A DNA stretch of 64,000 nucleotides from the NCBI RefSeq assembly GCF_002001105.1, contig NZ_MUNP01000037.1, positions 1-64,000 of the forward strand, given 5' to 3'. This DNA is from Rhodanobacter sp. C06. GTDB lineage: Bacteria; Pseudomonadota; Gammaproteobacteria; Xanthomonadales; Rhodanobacteraceae. A program made the position numbers and the translations under genes. Below the pieces are notes generated by a model, which worked only from the letters and a program-made list of their open reading frames with translations, was not told the origin of the DNA and searched no databases. Shown piece after piece: positions 55,008 through 64,000 of the stretch. The number at the start of each line of letters is the position of its first letter. The first letter of the stretch is position 1.

Positions 55008-55703
55008 TTACCTTCCCGGTGCGTCATTCCACAGCAGCTTGTGCAGCTGCAGCTGGAAGCGCACGGGCAGCTTGTCGGCGATGATCCATTCGGCCAGTTC
55101 GCGCGGCGCGACCTGGCCCCAGACCGGCGAGAACAGCACCATGCAGCGCCGGTCGATCGCGTGTTCGGCCACCACGCCGCGCGCCCACTCGTAGTCGGCG
55201 CGGCTGGCGATCACGACCTTCACCTGGTCGTGCGGCAGCAGGTGGTCGAGGTTGGACCACAGGTTGCGCGCGCTTTCGCCGGAGTCCGGCGCCTTCAGGT
55301 CCATCACCTTGCGCACGCGCGGGTCGACTGCGGCCACGTCCAGCGCGCCGGAGGTCTCCAGCGAGACTTCGTGGCCGGCGTCGCACAGGCGCTGCAGCAG
55401 GGTCAGGCAACGCTTCTGCGCCAGCGGTTCGCCACCGGTGACGCAGACATGCCGCGCACCATGGCGCGCGACCTCGGCGAGGATGTCGTCGATCGTGCGC
55501 CACTCGCCGCCATGGAACGAGTACGTGGTGTCACACCACACGCAGCGCAGCGGGCAGCCGGTGAGGCGCACGAACACGGTGGGCCAGCCGATCGCATCGG
55601 CCTCGCCCTGGATCGAATGGAAGATCTCGGTGATGCGCAGCCGCTCGGCGGCGACCGCGGGCGCGGCCGTGGCCGCGCTGGTGCTGGCATCACTCACGGC
55701 CAT
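55008..55703 (-). CDS. queE: 7-carboxy-7-deazaguanine synthase
   Basis: A 231-residue radical-SAM enzyme that makes 7-carboxy-7-deazaguanine from 6-carboxytetrahydropterin for queuosine synthesis. After a disordered 20-residue start, the radical-SAM Cys cluster is in RLTGCPLRCVWCDT near 48-60, as the QueE-type C-x3-C-x2-C. VTGGEPLAQK gives the SAM-binding GGE motif. The gene starts four bases after the cpoB stop, so it is part of the tol-pal transcript. Confidence 0.94.
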   Translation of the reverse strand: MAVSDASTSAATAAPAVAAERLRITEIFHSIQGEADAIGWPTVFVRLTGCPLRCVWCDTTYSFHGGEWRTIDDILAEVARHGARHVCVTGGEPLAQKRCLTLLQRLCDAGHEVSLETSGALDVAAVDPRVRKVMDLKAPDSGESARNLWSNLDHLLPHDQVKVVIASRADYEWARGVVAEHAIDRRCMVLFSPVWGQVAPRELAEWIIADKLPVRFQLQLHKLLWNDAPGR

Positions 55704-55707
55704 GCCC

Positions 55708-56583
55708 TCAACCGGCCTGGATGCGGCGCAGCCGCTCCTTCGCGAGGCTGGCGGCCTTGGAGCTGGGGTATTTGCTGACCACGGACTCGAGCGTGGCCTT
55801 CGCGGCCGGCGCCTGCTTCAGTTCGAGCTGGCAGTAGCCAACCTTGAGCAGGGCGTCGGGCGCCTTCTCGCTCTGCGGGAACTGGTTCAGCAGATGCTGG
55901 AACGCCTCCAGCGCCACCTTGTAGTTGGTAGTGACGTAGTACGACTCACCCAGCCAGTAGAACGCATTCGGGGTGAGCGAATGATCCGGGTACTGCTCGA
56001 TGAACTTGCGGAACTCGCGCGAGGCGCCGACGTAGTCGCCACCGCGAAGCGTTTTGAAGGCGGCGTCGTAGGCGGCCTGCGCCGCGGCGTTGTCCGCTGC
56101 CGAAAGCGGCTTGTTGCCGCCCTTGGCAGGCGGTGCCTGGGTGGTCGGAGTTGACGTGGCGTTGGCCGCCGGATTGCCCGCAGCGGCGGCCGTGCCCGTG
56201 GCGGCGGCTCCCGCGGCGGCCGGTGCGCTGCTGCCGGAAGCCGGCGCCGCGCCCGTCTTGCTGGCGGCCTCGAGACGTCCCAGACGGGAGTCGAGGTCGA
56301 TGTATTGGTCTTTGCTCTTGTCCTGGAGCTGCTGCAGCTGGTGCTGCAGTTCCTCGATCTGGCCCTGCATGTCACGCAGCTGCGACTGCACCTGCTGCAG
56401 CTGGTTGACCAGCGTGGCGCTGCTCTGGTCCTTGTTCTGCGCCCGCTGCTCCAGCAGGGAGACGCGGTCGGCAAGGCTCAGGCGCGAGTCCTGCGCGAAT
56501 ACCGGCAGCACGAAAAGCATGGCGGACGCTAATGCGCCCGCCATGCCGATCCTGGCTGCAAGTTTGCTGGCCAGAGGCTTCAT
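55708..56583 (-). CDS. cpoB: Tol-Pal associated coordinator CpoB (YbgF)
   Basis: A 291-residue periplasmic protein. A signal peptide ends at PVFAQ (about 31). A coiled coil follows (RVSLLEQRAQNKDQSSATLVNQLQQVQSQLRDMQGQIEELQHQLQQ, 40-85), then an Ala/Pro/Gly linker (about 110-160). The C-terminal TPR domain (AQAAYDAAFKTLRGGDYVGASREFRKFIEQYPDHSL and repeats) runs to the end. It links Tol-Pal to cell-wall synthesis by PBP1B. It starts three bases after the pal stop. Confidence 0.95.
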   Translation of the reverse strand: MKPLASKLAARIGMAGALASAMLFVLPVFAQDSRLSLADRVSLLEQRAQNKDQSSATLVNQLQQVQSQLRDMQGQIEELQHQLQQLQDKSKDQYIDLDSRLGRLEAASKTGAAPASGSSAPAAAGAAATGTAAAAGNPAANATSTPTTQAPPAKGGNKPLSAADNAAAQAAYDAAFKTLRGGDYVGASREFRKFIEQYPDHSLTPNAFYWLGESYYVTTNYKVALEAFQHLLNQFPQSEKAPDALLKVGYCQLELKQAPAAKATLESVVSKYPSSKAASLAKERLRRIQAG

Positions 56584-56586
56584 CGC

Positions 56587-57096
56587 TTACTCGGCCGTGT
56601 AGACGATCTCGACGCGACGGTTCTTGCTCCAGCAATCCTCGTTGTGCTCGCGGCACACCGGCTTCTCCTTGCCGTAGCTGATCACGCTGATCTGGCTGGC
56701 GGAACCGCCGTTGGCCTGCAGCGCGCTGGACACGGCGTTCGCACGACGCTCGCCCAGGCCCAGGTTGTATTCCTTGGAGCCGCGCTCGTCGGTGTTGCCT
56801 TCCAGACGCATCTGCGCCATCGGGCGGTCCTGCAGGTACTTGGCGTGGCAAGCCATGATCTGCTGGAACTCCGGCTTGATCTCGGACTTGTCGAAGTCGA
56901 AGTACACGACGCGCTGGCGCAGGCAGGCATCGGTGTTGAGGTCGGCCGGCGTGTACTTGCCGCTGGTCTCGGCCGGCTGGGTCTGGGCGACGGGCTCGCT
57001 GGCCGGAGCCTGCGGCTTGACTTCCTGCTTCTTGGAACAGGCGGCCGCGCCAACGCAAAGCAGGGCGACCAGGGCGACGCGAACGGTCTTATTCAT
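56587..57096 (-). CDS. pal: Peptidoglycan-associated lipoprotein Pal
   Basis: A 169-residue lipoprotein. The lipobox AAAC puts the lipidated Cys at 20. A linker of about 40 residues precedes the OmpA-like domain, which has VVYFDFDKSEIKPEF, LRLEGNTDERGSKEYNLGLGERRANAVSSAL (the conserved TDERG motif), ISVISYGKEKPVC and WSKNRRVEIVY. Pal holds the outer membrane to peptidoglycan and binds TolB. The gene follows tolB after a 240-base gap that may hold its own promoter. Confidence 0.97.
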   Translation of the reverse strand: MNKTVRVALVALLCVGAAACSKKQEVKPQAPASEPVAQTQPAETSGKYTPADLNTDACLRQRVVYFDFDKSEIKPEFQQIMACHAKYLQDRPMAQMRLEGNTDERGSKEYNLGLGERRANAVSSALQANGGSASQISVISYGKEKPVCREHNEDCWSKNRRVEIVYTAE

Positions 57097-57305
57097 GGTG
57101 ACGTTCCTTCAAACGTGTTGAGTTCCGGCATACAGTGACGGACTGGTTACGGGACGAAATCGCCGGTGGACCGGCTGTTGTTTATTTTGGTCTTGCAAGA
57201 TCAACGGCGTGTGATGCGCGCCTTCAATGGCTGACCCTGGCGCGCGAAGGCGTTGCGGCCGGCAAAACACGCCGGGCGCGACCCTCGCGGACCGTCCCCG
57301 GCATC

Positions 57306-57331
57306 GACCGCCGCACGCGAATGCGGCGGTC
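57306..57331 (-). terminator. Hairpin just after tolB
   Basis: GACCGCCGCA pairs perfectly with TGCGGCGGTC around CGCGAA. It starts five bases after the tolB stop on the minus strand, without a T run. It may partly uncouple pal from tolB. Confidence 0.6.
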
Positions 57332-57336
57332 AAAAT

Positions 57337-58671
57337 TCATTGCTGTCGATACGGACCCCAAGCAGGATCGCTCACGCTGCCATTGGCGAGCGCAAGACGC
57401 TGGCGCACCATGCCGTCAGCCGAAGTGGCATACAGCACGCCGCGCGGACCTTCAGTGGCACCGTACAGCAGCATGCTGGCGTTCGGCGCCCAGCTGGGAC
57501 CGAAATCCAGCGGTCCCGGCGAGAGGAAATGCACCTGCCCACCCAAGCCGAGATCCATCACTGCGATACGATACACGTTCCCGTTGCCCTGCACCATGGC
57601 AAGTTCCTTGCCGTCGTAGCTGATGCTGCAATTGGAGTTGTAGGTGCCCTGGAAGCTGATCCGCTGGGCGGTGCCGCCGCTGGCCGGGATCTGGTAGATC
57701 TGCGGCCGGCCGGAACGGTCGGAGGTGAAATAGATGGACTGGCCGTCCGGTGCCCATACCGGCTCGGTGTCGATCGCGAGGTTGTGGGTCAGCCGGGTTT
57801 CCTGGCGGGAGGCCACGTCGAGCACGAACAGTTCGAGGTTACCCACGTAGGACAACGCCACCGCCAGCTTCCGGCCGTCGGGGGACCACGCCGGCGCACC
57901 GTTGATGCCCTTGGCATGCGATTCCACCAGCTGGCGGGCGCCGGTGGTGAGGTCTTGCACGTAGATCTGCGAATTGCCGCTCTCGAAGGAGACGTAGGCG
58001 ATCTTCTTGCCGTCCGGCGACCACGCCGGCGACATCAGCGACTCGTGCGAGCGCGCCACCACCTGCGGGTTGTAGCCATCCGAATCGGCCACCACCAGCG
58101 AATACATGGTGTTGTTGCCCAGGCCGACCTGGGTGATGTAGGCGATGCGGGTCCAGAACGCCCCGCGCACGCCGGTGATCTTCTGGTAGATCGCGTCGGC
58201 AATCTGGTGCGCCACGCCACGCAGGTCGCCCGCCGGTGCGGTGTAGGACGCCGCCAGCAGGTTCTGCTGCTTGTTCACGTCCCACAGCTCGTAGTTGATC
58301 TTGAGCATGCCGCCGCCGGCGTCGCTGACGCTGCCCACCGTGATGAAGTCCTGCTTGAGCAGGCGCCAGGTGGCGAACTTGATGTCCGCGCCCTTGGCAG
58401 GAAACTCCACGATGTCGCTCTTGGCCAGCGAGCGGAACTTGCCGCTGCGGTTGAGATCGTTGCGGATCACGTCGGCCACGTCGGTCGGCAGCGGCGCCAC
58501 GCCGGGCTGGGCGAACGGCACCACCGCGATCGGGGTGGCGGTCTTCACACCGTTGGCGATCTGGATGTCGAGGCCGCCGGTCTGCGCGGCCGCCTGCCCG
58601 GCAAACAGCGCCGTGACGAGCAGCAGGACGAGGGCGTACAGCGGATTCGGTTTGCGCATGAGGCTCATCAT
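57337..58671 (-). CDS. tolB: Tol-Pal system periplasmic beta-propeller TolB
   Basis: A 444-residue protein. A signal peptide ends at GQAAAQ (about 28). The N-terminal alpha/beta domain (IAVVPFAQPGVAPLPTDVADVIRNDLNRSGKFRSL) binds TolA. Six WD-like blades follow, each with WSPDGKKIAYVS, WSPDGRKLAVA or similar. TolB passes force between the inner-membrane Tol complex and Pal. ATGs at 58671, 58668 and 58659 are all possible; the first overlaps the tolA TGA. Confidence 0.96.
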   Translation of the reverse strand: MMSLMRKPNPLYALVLLLVTALFAGQAAAQTGGLDIQIANGVKTATPIAVVPFAQPGVAPLPTDVADVIRNDLNRSGKFRSLAKSDIVEFPAKGADIKFATWRLLKQDFITVGSVSDAGGGMLKINYELWDVNKQQNLLAASYTAPAGDLRGVAHQIADAIYQKITGVRGAFWTRIAYITQVGLGNNTMYSLVVADSDGYNPQVVARSHESLMSPAWSPDGKKIAYVSFESGNSQIYVQDLTTGARQLVESHAKGINGAPAWSPDGRKLAVALSYVGNLELFVLDVASRQETRLTHNLAIDTEPVWAPDGQSIYFTSDRSGRPQIYQIPASGGTAQRISFQGTYNSNCSISYDGKELAMVQGNGNVYRIAVMDLGLGGQVHFLSPGPLDFGPSWAPNASMLLYGATEGPRGVLYATSADGMVRQRLALANGSVSDPAWGPYRQQ

Positions 58672-59595
58672 TGCGGCGAGAAGGTGAAGGTCAGATCGCG
58701 TTGGAACACGCTCTCGAAACCCTTGTACGGCAGGGTCTTGGTGCGCAGGATGGCGTTTTCCACCGAACGCCGCCCCGCCTCGTCGTACGGGCAACTGGAA
58801 TCGACCGTGGCACTCAGCACGTCGCCGCCCGGCAACTGCACAACGTGTACCTTGCACGGAACATTCGGCATGTTATCCGGCCTTAACCAATTCGGCGTGA
58901 CCGCATTCTGAATGGCCGCGGCATATTCGTCGGAGAGATTGCTGTTCTGGGCGTTGTTGCCGGTCTGCCGCTGCGCGGCGTTGGGCAGGTCGGCCTGACC
59001 GTTCTCCTGGGCGTTCTTGAGATCCGCAAGTTGCTGCTTGGCCTGCCTGGCCTTGCTGTCCGCCTTCTTGGTCTGCGCCGAGGCGGCGTCCATCTTCGCG
59101 AACAGCTCGTCGATCTTCTTCAGTTCTTCCTTTTTCTTCTGCGCTGCCTGCGCGTCCAGCTCGGCCTGGCGCTGGCGCTGTTTCTCTTCCTGCAGCTTCT
59201 TCTCCTCGGCCTGCTGCAAGCCCTGCTCGACCACGCGCTCCTGGTCCTTGAGGTCGGGATGCTCGGGTGGTGGCGGCAGCGGCGCGACCTTGGGCTGCAC
59301 CACCGGTGGTGGCACCGGCGGCGGCACGGCCGGCGGGGGCGGCACGGTATCCGGAATCGGCTTGGTCTTCACCGCCTTCGGCGGCGGGCTGCCGGTGGGG
59401 CCGATCAGGGTGGCCTCGATCACCGGCCCCTTCAGCTCCAGCGGGCGCGAGCAGGTGATCGGGTTCATCCACGCCGGCAGGTGCAAGGCGTTGAAGAACG
59501 CCTCGTAGCTGGCGCACGGCAGCACCGCGAGGAACAGGAACGCCACGATGCCGAGGTGCAGCAGGGCGGACAACACCACTGCCCGCGGGGTCGCC

Positions 59596-59609
<14 letters not shown>
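58668..59609 (-). CDS. tolA: Tol-Pal system TolA
   Basis: A 313-residue inner-membrane protein. One TM helix (about 12-31) is followed by a Pro-rich linker (about 85-115) and a long Lys/Ala/Glu/Gln helical domain (about 120-205). The C-terminal TonB-like domain (residues about 225-313; VPCKVHVVQLPGGDVLSATVDSSCPYDEAGRRSVENAILR) contacts TolB and Pal. It spans the periplasm using proton energy from TolQR. Its ATG lies within the last 14 bases of tolR. Confidence 0.95.
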
Positions 59610-60057
<448 letters not shown>

Positions 60058-60071
60058 GTCGGACGCTCCGC

Positions 60072-60755
60072 TCAGGCCGCGTCGTCGGACTGGATCTGCC
60101 GCTGCAGCACGGAGGAGAACTCCTCCTGGAACACGTCGTAGCGCGAGGCGATGCGCTCCACCTTGGTGGCGTAGCGGTTGTAGGCCCACTGCGCGGGGAT
60201 CGCCGCGAACAGGCCCATCGCGGTGGCGATCAGCGCCTCGGAGATGTGCGGCGCGACCACCGCGATGGTGACGTCCTTCATGTCGCCCAGGCCCTGGAAC
60301 GCGCCCATGATGCCCCACACCGTGCCGAACAGGCCCACATAGGGGCTGATCGAGCCGACGTTGGCGAGGAACTCCAGGTTGCGCTCCAGCGCGCCGATCT
60401 CGCGGGTACCGGCCACCTGCATCGCGCGCTCGGAACCCTCGATCACGCTGCGCTGGTCGTTGGTCTTGCGCTGGCGCTGGCGGGCGAATTCGCGGAAGCC
60501 CGACTCGAAGATGTTCTCCATGCCGTCGCTGGCGCCGCGGTGGCTCACTTCGCGGAACAGCTGGGCCAGGTCGCCGCCGGACCAGAAACGCTCCTCGAAG
60601 GTCTCCGCGTTCTCCAGCGCCGCCTTGGTCTGGCCGTACTTGCGGATGATGATGACCCAGGACATGAAGGAGAACACCAGCAGGATCAGCAGCACGCCCT
60701 TCACGGGCAGGCTGGAGCCCGCGATCAGCTCGAAAATGTTCAATCCGCCGTTCAT
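60072..60755 (-). CDS. tolQ: Tol-Pal system motor subunit TolQ
   Basis: A 227-residue inner-membrane protein of the MotA/TolQ/ExbB family with three TM helices: VKGVLLILLVFSFMSWVIIIRKY near 18-40, and the conserved pair VGSISPYVGLFGTVWGIMGAF and ISEALIATAMGLFAAIPAQWAYN. Together with TolR it uses the proton gradient to drive TolA. It starts the tolQRAB block, 31 bases after ybgC. Confidence 0.97.
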   Translation of the reverse strand: MNGGLNIFELIAGSSLPVKGVLLILLVFSFMSWVIIIRKYGQTKAALENAETFEERFWSGGDLAQLFREVSHRGASDGMENIFESGFREFARQRQRKTNDQRSVIEGSERAMQVAGTREIGALERNLEFLANVGSISPYVGLFGTVWGIMGAFQGLGDMKDVTIAVVAPHISEALIATAMGLFAAIPAQWAYNRYATKVERIASRYDVFQEEFSSVLQRQIQSDDAA

Positions 60756-60786
60756 TGCCTTGGGGTACTCCGCTTCGGCTGGGTGG

Positions 60787-61189
60787 TCAGGGGGCAGGTT
60801 CCAGGATCAGGTCCGCAGGGATCGCCACGGCGCGCATGCGCCGGGTGTCCACACAGGCCACGCGCACGCTGGCGCGGACCAGGCAGGCACCGTCGGCACG
60901 CTCGATCGTCTGGCCGAACAGGATACTGGCTGCGCGCCGTTCCTTGACAGCCACCGTCACCGACAGTTCATCGTCTAGCAGGGCGGCGCGCAGGAAATCC
61001 AGCTGCATCTCGCGCACCAGGAAGGCCAGTCCGGTGCTTTCCTTGAACGCCATCTGGCCGATGCCCAGCGCGCGCAGCCACTCGCTGCGGGCCCGCTCCA
61101 GGAAACGCAGGTAGCTGGCGTGGTAGACCACGCCGCCGGCGTCGGTGTCCTCCCAGTACACCCGCACCGGCCAGCGGAAGGGTTCGCGC

Positions 61190-61197
<8 letters not shown>
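60787..61197 (-). CDS. ybgC: Tol-Pal associated acyl-CoA thioesterase YbgC
   Basis: A 136-residue hotdog-fold thioesterase. The catalytic region is [31 protein letters not shown] near 11-41, with Asp 18 in DTDAGG, and the usual RMQL-like [18 protein letters not shown] follows. It cleaves short acyl-CoA or acyl-ACP thioesters. It heads the Tol-Pal block in most proteobacteria. Its start overlaps the ruvB end by eight bases. Confidence 0.96.
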
Positions 61198-62239
<1,042 letters not shown>

Positions 62240-62293
62240 GCGCGCATTATGCCGCAAGGCCTTGCCCCGCGAGCGGCAGTGCCGCTCGCAGGA

Positions 62294-64000
62294 TCAAATC
62301 TCGACCTGCGCGCCGAGTTCGATGAGGCGGTTGCCCGGGATCTGGAAATACGCGGTCGCCGGCAGCGCGTTCCGCGCCATGAAGACGAACAGCTTGTCGC
62401 GCCACAACGCCATGCCGGGACGACGCTTGTCGGCCACGATGTTCTCGCGCGACAGGAAGAACGTGGTGTCCATCATGTCGAAGCCGAGGCCGGCGCGTGC
62501 GCATTGCGACAATGCCAGCGGCACGTTCGGGTCCTCGGCGAAGCCGAAGCGCAGCGCGATGCCGTGGAACTCGTCGCCCAGCGCGTCGATATGGATGCGT
62601 TCCTCGGCGTCGGCCACCGGCGTCTCCAGCATCTCCACCGTCAGCAGCACGTTGCGCTCATGCAGCACCTTGTTGTGCTTGAGGTTGTGCAGCAGCGCAT
62701 GCGGCACCGCATTCTGGTTCGCGGTGAGGAACACCGCCGTGCCCGGCACGCGCAGCGGCGGGTGCTCGCGCATCGCCGCGATGAACGGCGCCAGCGCCAG
62801 GCCGCCCTGCTTGATCTCGCGCACCACCAGCTCGCGGCCACGGCGCCAGGTGGTCATCCAGGTGAACACCGCCAGCCCCAGTACCAGCGGGAACCAGCCG
62901 CCGTACTCGACCTTGATCAGGTTCGCGCCGAAGAACGACAGGTCGATCACCAGGAACAGCACGCCCGCCGCGATCACCGCCGGCAGTTTCCAGTGCCACT
63001 GCCGGCGCGCCACGACCAGCGCCAGCACCGTGGTGATGCTCATGGTACCGGTCACGGCGATGCCATAGGCCGCGCTCAGCTTTTCGGAGCTGCCGAAATG
63101 CAGCACCGCGAACAGCACCATCAGCAGCAGGAAGTTGTTGACCCAGGGCACGAAGATCTGCCCGGACATCTCGCGCGAGGTATGCACGATCGGCATGCGC
63201 ATCGAATAGCCCAGCGACATCGCCTCGCGGGTCATCGAGAACGCGCCTGAGATCACCGCCTGCGAGGCGATCACTGCCGCAGCGGTGGCCAGCGCGATCA
63301 TCGGGTACAGCAGGATCGAAGGCACCAGCTTGAAGAACGGGCTGTCGATCGCCTCCGGGTGCATCAACAGCAGCGCGCCCTGCCCAAAATAATTCAGCAG
63401 CAACGCCGGAAGCACGAAGCCAAACCACGCCGCACGGATCGGCTTCTTGCCGAAATGCCCCATGTCGGCGTACAGCGCTTCGGCGCCAGTCAGCGCCAGC
63501 ACCACGCCGCCCAGCGCGATGAAAGCCTGAATGCCGTGGCTGAAGAAGAACTTCACCGCATAACCCGGGTACACCGCGTACAGCACCTGTGGATGGCGCG
63601 CAATCATGTTCGCGCCAAGCAGCGCGATCACCACGAACCAGACCATCATCACCGGCCCGAACAGCTTTCCCACGCGCTCGGTGCCGTGCCGCTGCAACAG
63701 GAACAGCAGGATCAGCACCACCACGGTGAGCGGCACGACCCACTCGCTCAGGCCGGGCGAGACGACCTTCACGCCCTCCACCGCGCCCAACACCGAGATC
63801 GCCGGCGTGATCACGCCGTCGCCGTAGAACAGCGACGCGCCGAAGATGCCGAGGATCACCAGCACCCAGCGCAGCCTGGGTTGCTCGCGCACGCAGCGCT
63901 GGGCCAGCGCCATCAGCGCCATGATGCCGCCCTCGCCCTTGTTGTCGGCACGCATGATGAACACCACGTACTTCAGCGACACCACCAGGATCTGCGCCCA
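62294..64000 (-). CDS. kup: Kup-family potassium transporter (5' end outside the window)
   Basis: Visible are 568 residues of a potassium uptake transporter of the KUP/HAK/KT family; about 55-70 N-terminal residues are cut by the window end. Motifs seen include FIMRADNKGEGGIMALMALAQR near the visible start, GDGVITPAISVLGAVEG, YFGQGALLL, and a C-terminal cytoplasmic domain from about 440 (PGTAVFLTANQNAVPHALLHNLKHNKVLHERNVLLTV). About eleven TM segments are visible. It moves K+ with protons across the inner membrane. It lies directly upstream of ruvB on the same strand. Confidence 0.94.
   Translation of the reverse strand, partial: WAQILVVSLKYVVFIMRADNKGEGGIMALMALAQRCVREQPRLRWVLVILGIFGASLFYGDGVITPAISVLGAVEGVKVVSPGLSEWVVPLTVVVLILLFLLQRHGTERVGKLFGPVMMVWFVVIALLGANMIARHPQVLYAVYPGYAVKFFFSHGIQAFIALGGVVLALTGAEALYADMGHFGKKPIRAAWFGFVLPALLLNYFGQGALLLMHPEAIDSPFFKLVPSILLYPMIALATAAAVIASQAVISGAFSMTREAMSLGYSMRMPIVHTSREMSGQIFVPWVNNFLLLMVLFAVLHFGSSEKLSAAYGIAVTGTMSITTVLALVVARRQWHWKLPAVIAAGVLFLVIDLSFFGANLIKVEYGGWFPLVLGLAVFTWMTTWRRGRELVVREIKQGGLALAPFIAAMREHPPLRVPGTAVFLTANQNAVPHALLHNLKHNKVLHERNVLLTVEMLETPVADAEERIHIDALGDEFHGIALRFGFAEDPNVPLALSQCARAGLGFDMMDTTFFLSRENIVADKRRPGMALWRDKLFVFMARNALPATAYFQIPGNRLIELGAQVEI

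Overview
The window is high-GC DNA, densely packed with genes, from a gammaproteobacterium, most likely of the order Lysobacterales (Xanthomonadales), family Rhodanobacteraceae (Rhodanobacter, Dyella, Luteibacter or Frateuria type). This placement is inferred from the gene content: an ATGA-overlapped RDD/SpoIIM/DUF4129/DUF4350/MoxR/DUF58 operon, NPYAAP-type RDD proteins, a SapC-family protein, an alpha-amino-acid ester hydrolase, and the order ruvB-ybgC-tolQRAB-pal-cpoB-queE-queC-tRNA-Lys. No 16S rRNA or other decisive marker is present. The window is ordinary chromosome: there is no phage, integrase, transposase, CRISPR array or plasmid module.

Layout. 1-7.5 kb: a minus-strand membrane/MoxR operon. 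7.6-14.5 kb: SET-domain protein, lipoprotein, acyl-CoA dehydrogenase, a lipase-like hydrolase, a DUF4105 protein and an OmpA-like lipoprotein. 14.5-20.5 kb: a large SBP3-PAS-GGDEF-EAL protein, an RNB-domain RNase, a GNAT acetyltransferase and a PepSY protein. 20.8-26.4 kb: a complete RND efflux operon (outer-membrane factor, adaptor, permease). 26.5-32.4 kb: alpha-amino-acid ester hydrolase, SapC, HNH endonuclease and dxs. 32.4-34 kb: three small stress-type genes (BON, CsbD, DUF1328). 34.2-43 kb: prmC, a 1375-residue envelope protein of unknown function, an ACT/V4R-like protein and an M1 aminopeptidase. 43.1-47.6 kb: oxyR, rubrerythrin, an Fe-S oxidoreductase, DUF3501 and an unknown membrane-anchored protein. 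47.6-53.9 kb: apt, DUF2007, a MASE2-GGDEF cyclase, glnS, a nucleoside deaminase, a TVP38-type membrane protein and a YncE-like beta-propeller. 54-64 kb: tRNA-Lys, the queuosine genes, the whole Tol-Pal system, ybgC, ruvB and a 5'-truncated kup.

How they work together. The Tol-Pal genes form one envelope-constriction machine and run into queE/queC and then tRNA-Lys, the same order as in Pseudomonas. The oxyR block looks like a peroxide-defence unit, with a good OxyR half-site just before oxyR and a rubrerythrin whose electron donor could be the adjacent Fe-S protein. Cyclic-di-GMP is served by one synthase with intact GGDEF and I-site (48659-49714) and one probable phosphodiesterase with a degenerate GGDEF (14570-17872).

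The clearest new-looking signal is a pair of 162-bp non-coding elements (29643-29804 and 44228-44389). They lie in opposite orientation, share about 20-bp terminal inverted repeats and a conserved central near-palindrome, and each sits upstream of a gene, like a MITE. Other small repeats are a Pseudomonas/Xanthomonas-type REP hairpin, C-rich hairpin pairs, a GGAGAG hexamer array and several perfect palindromes.
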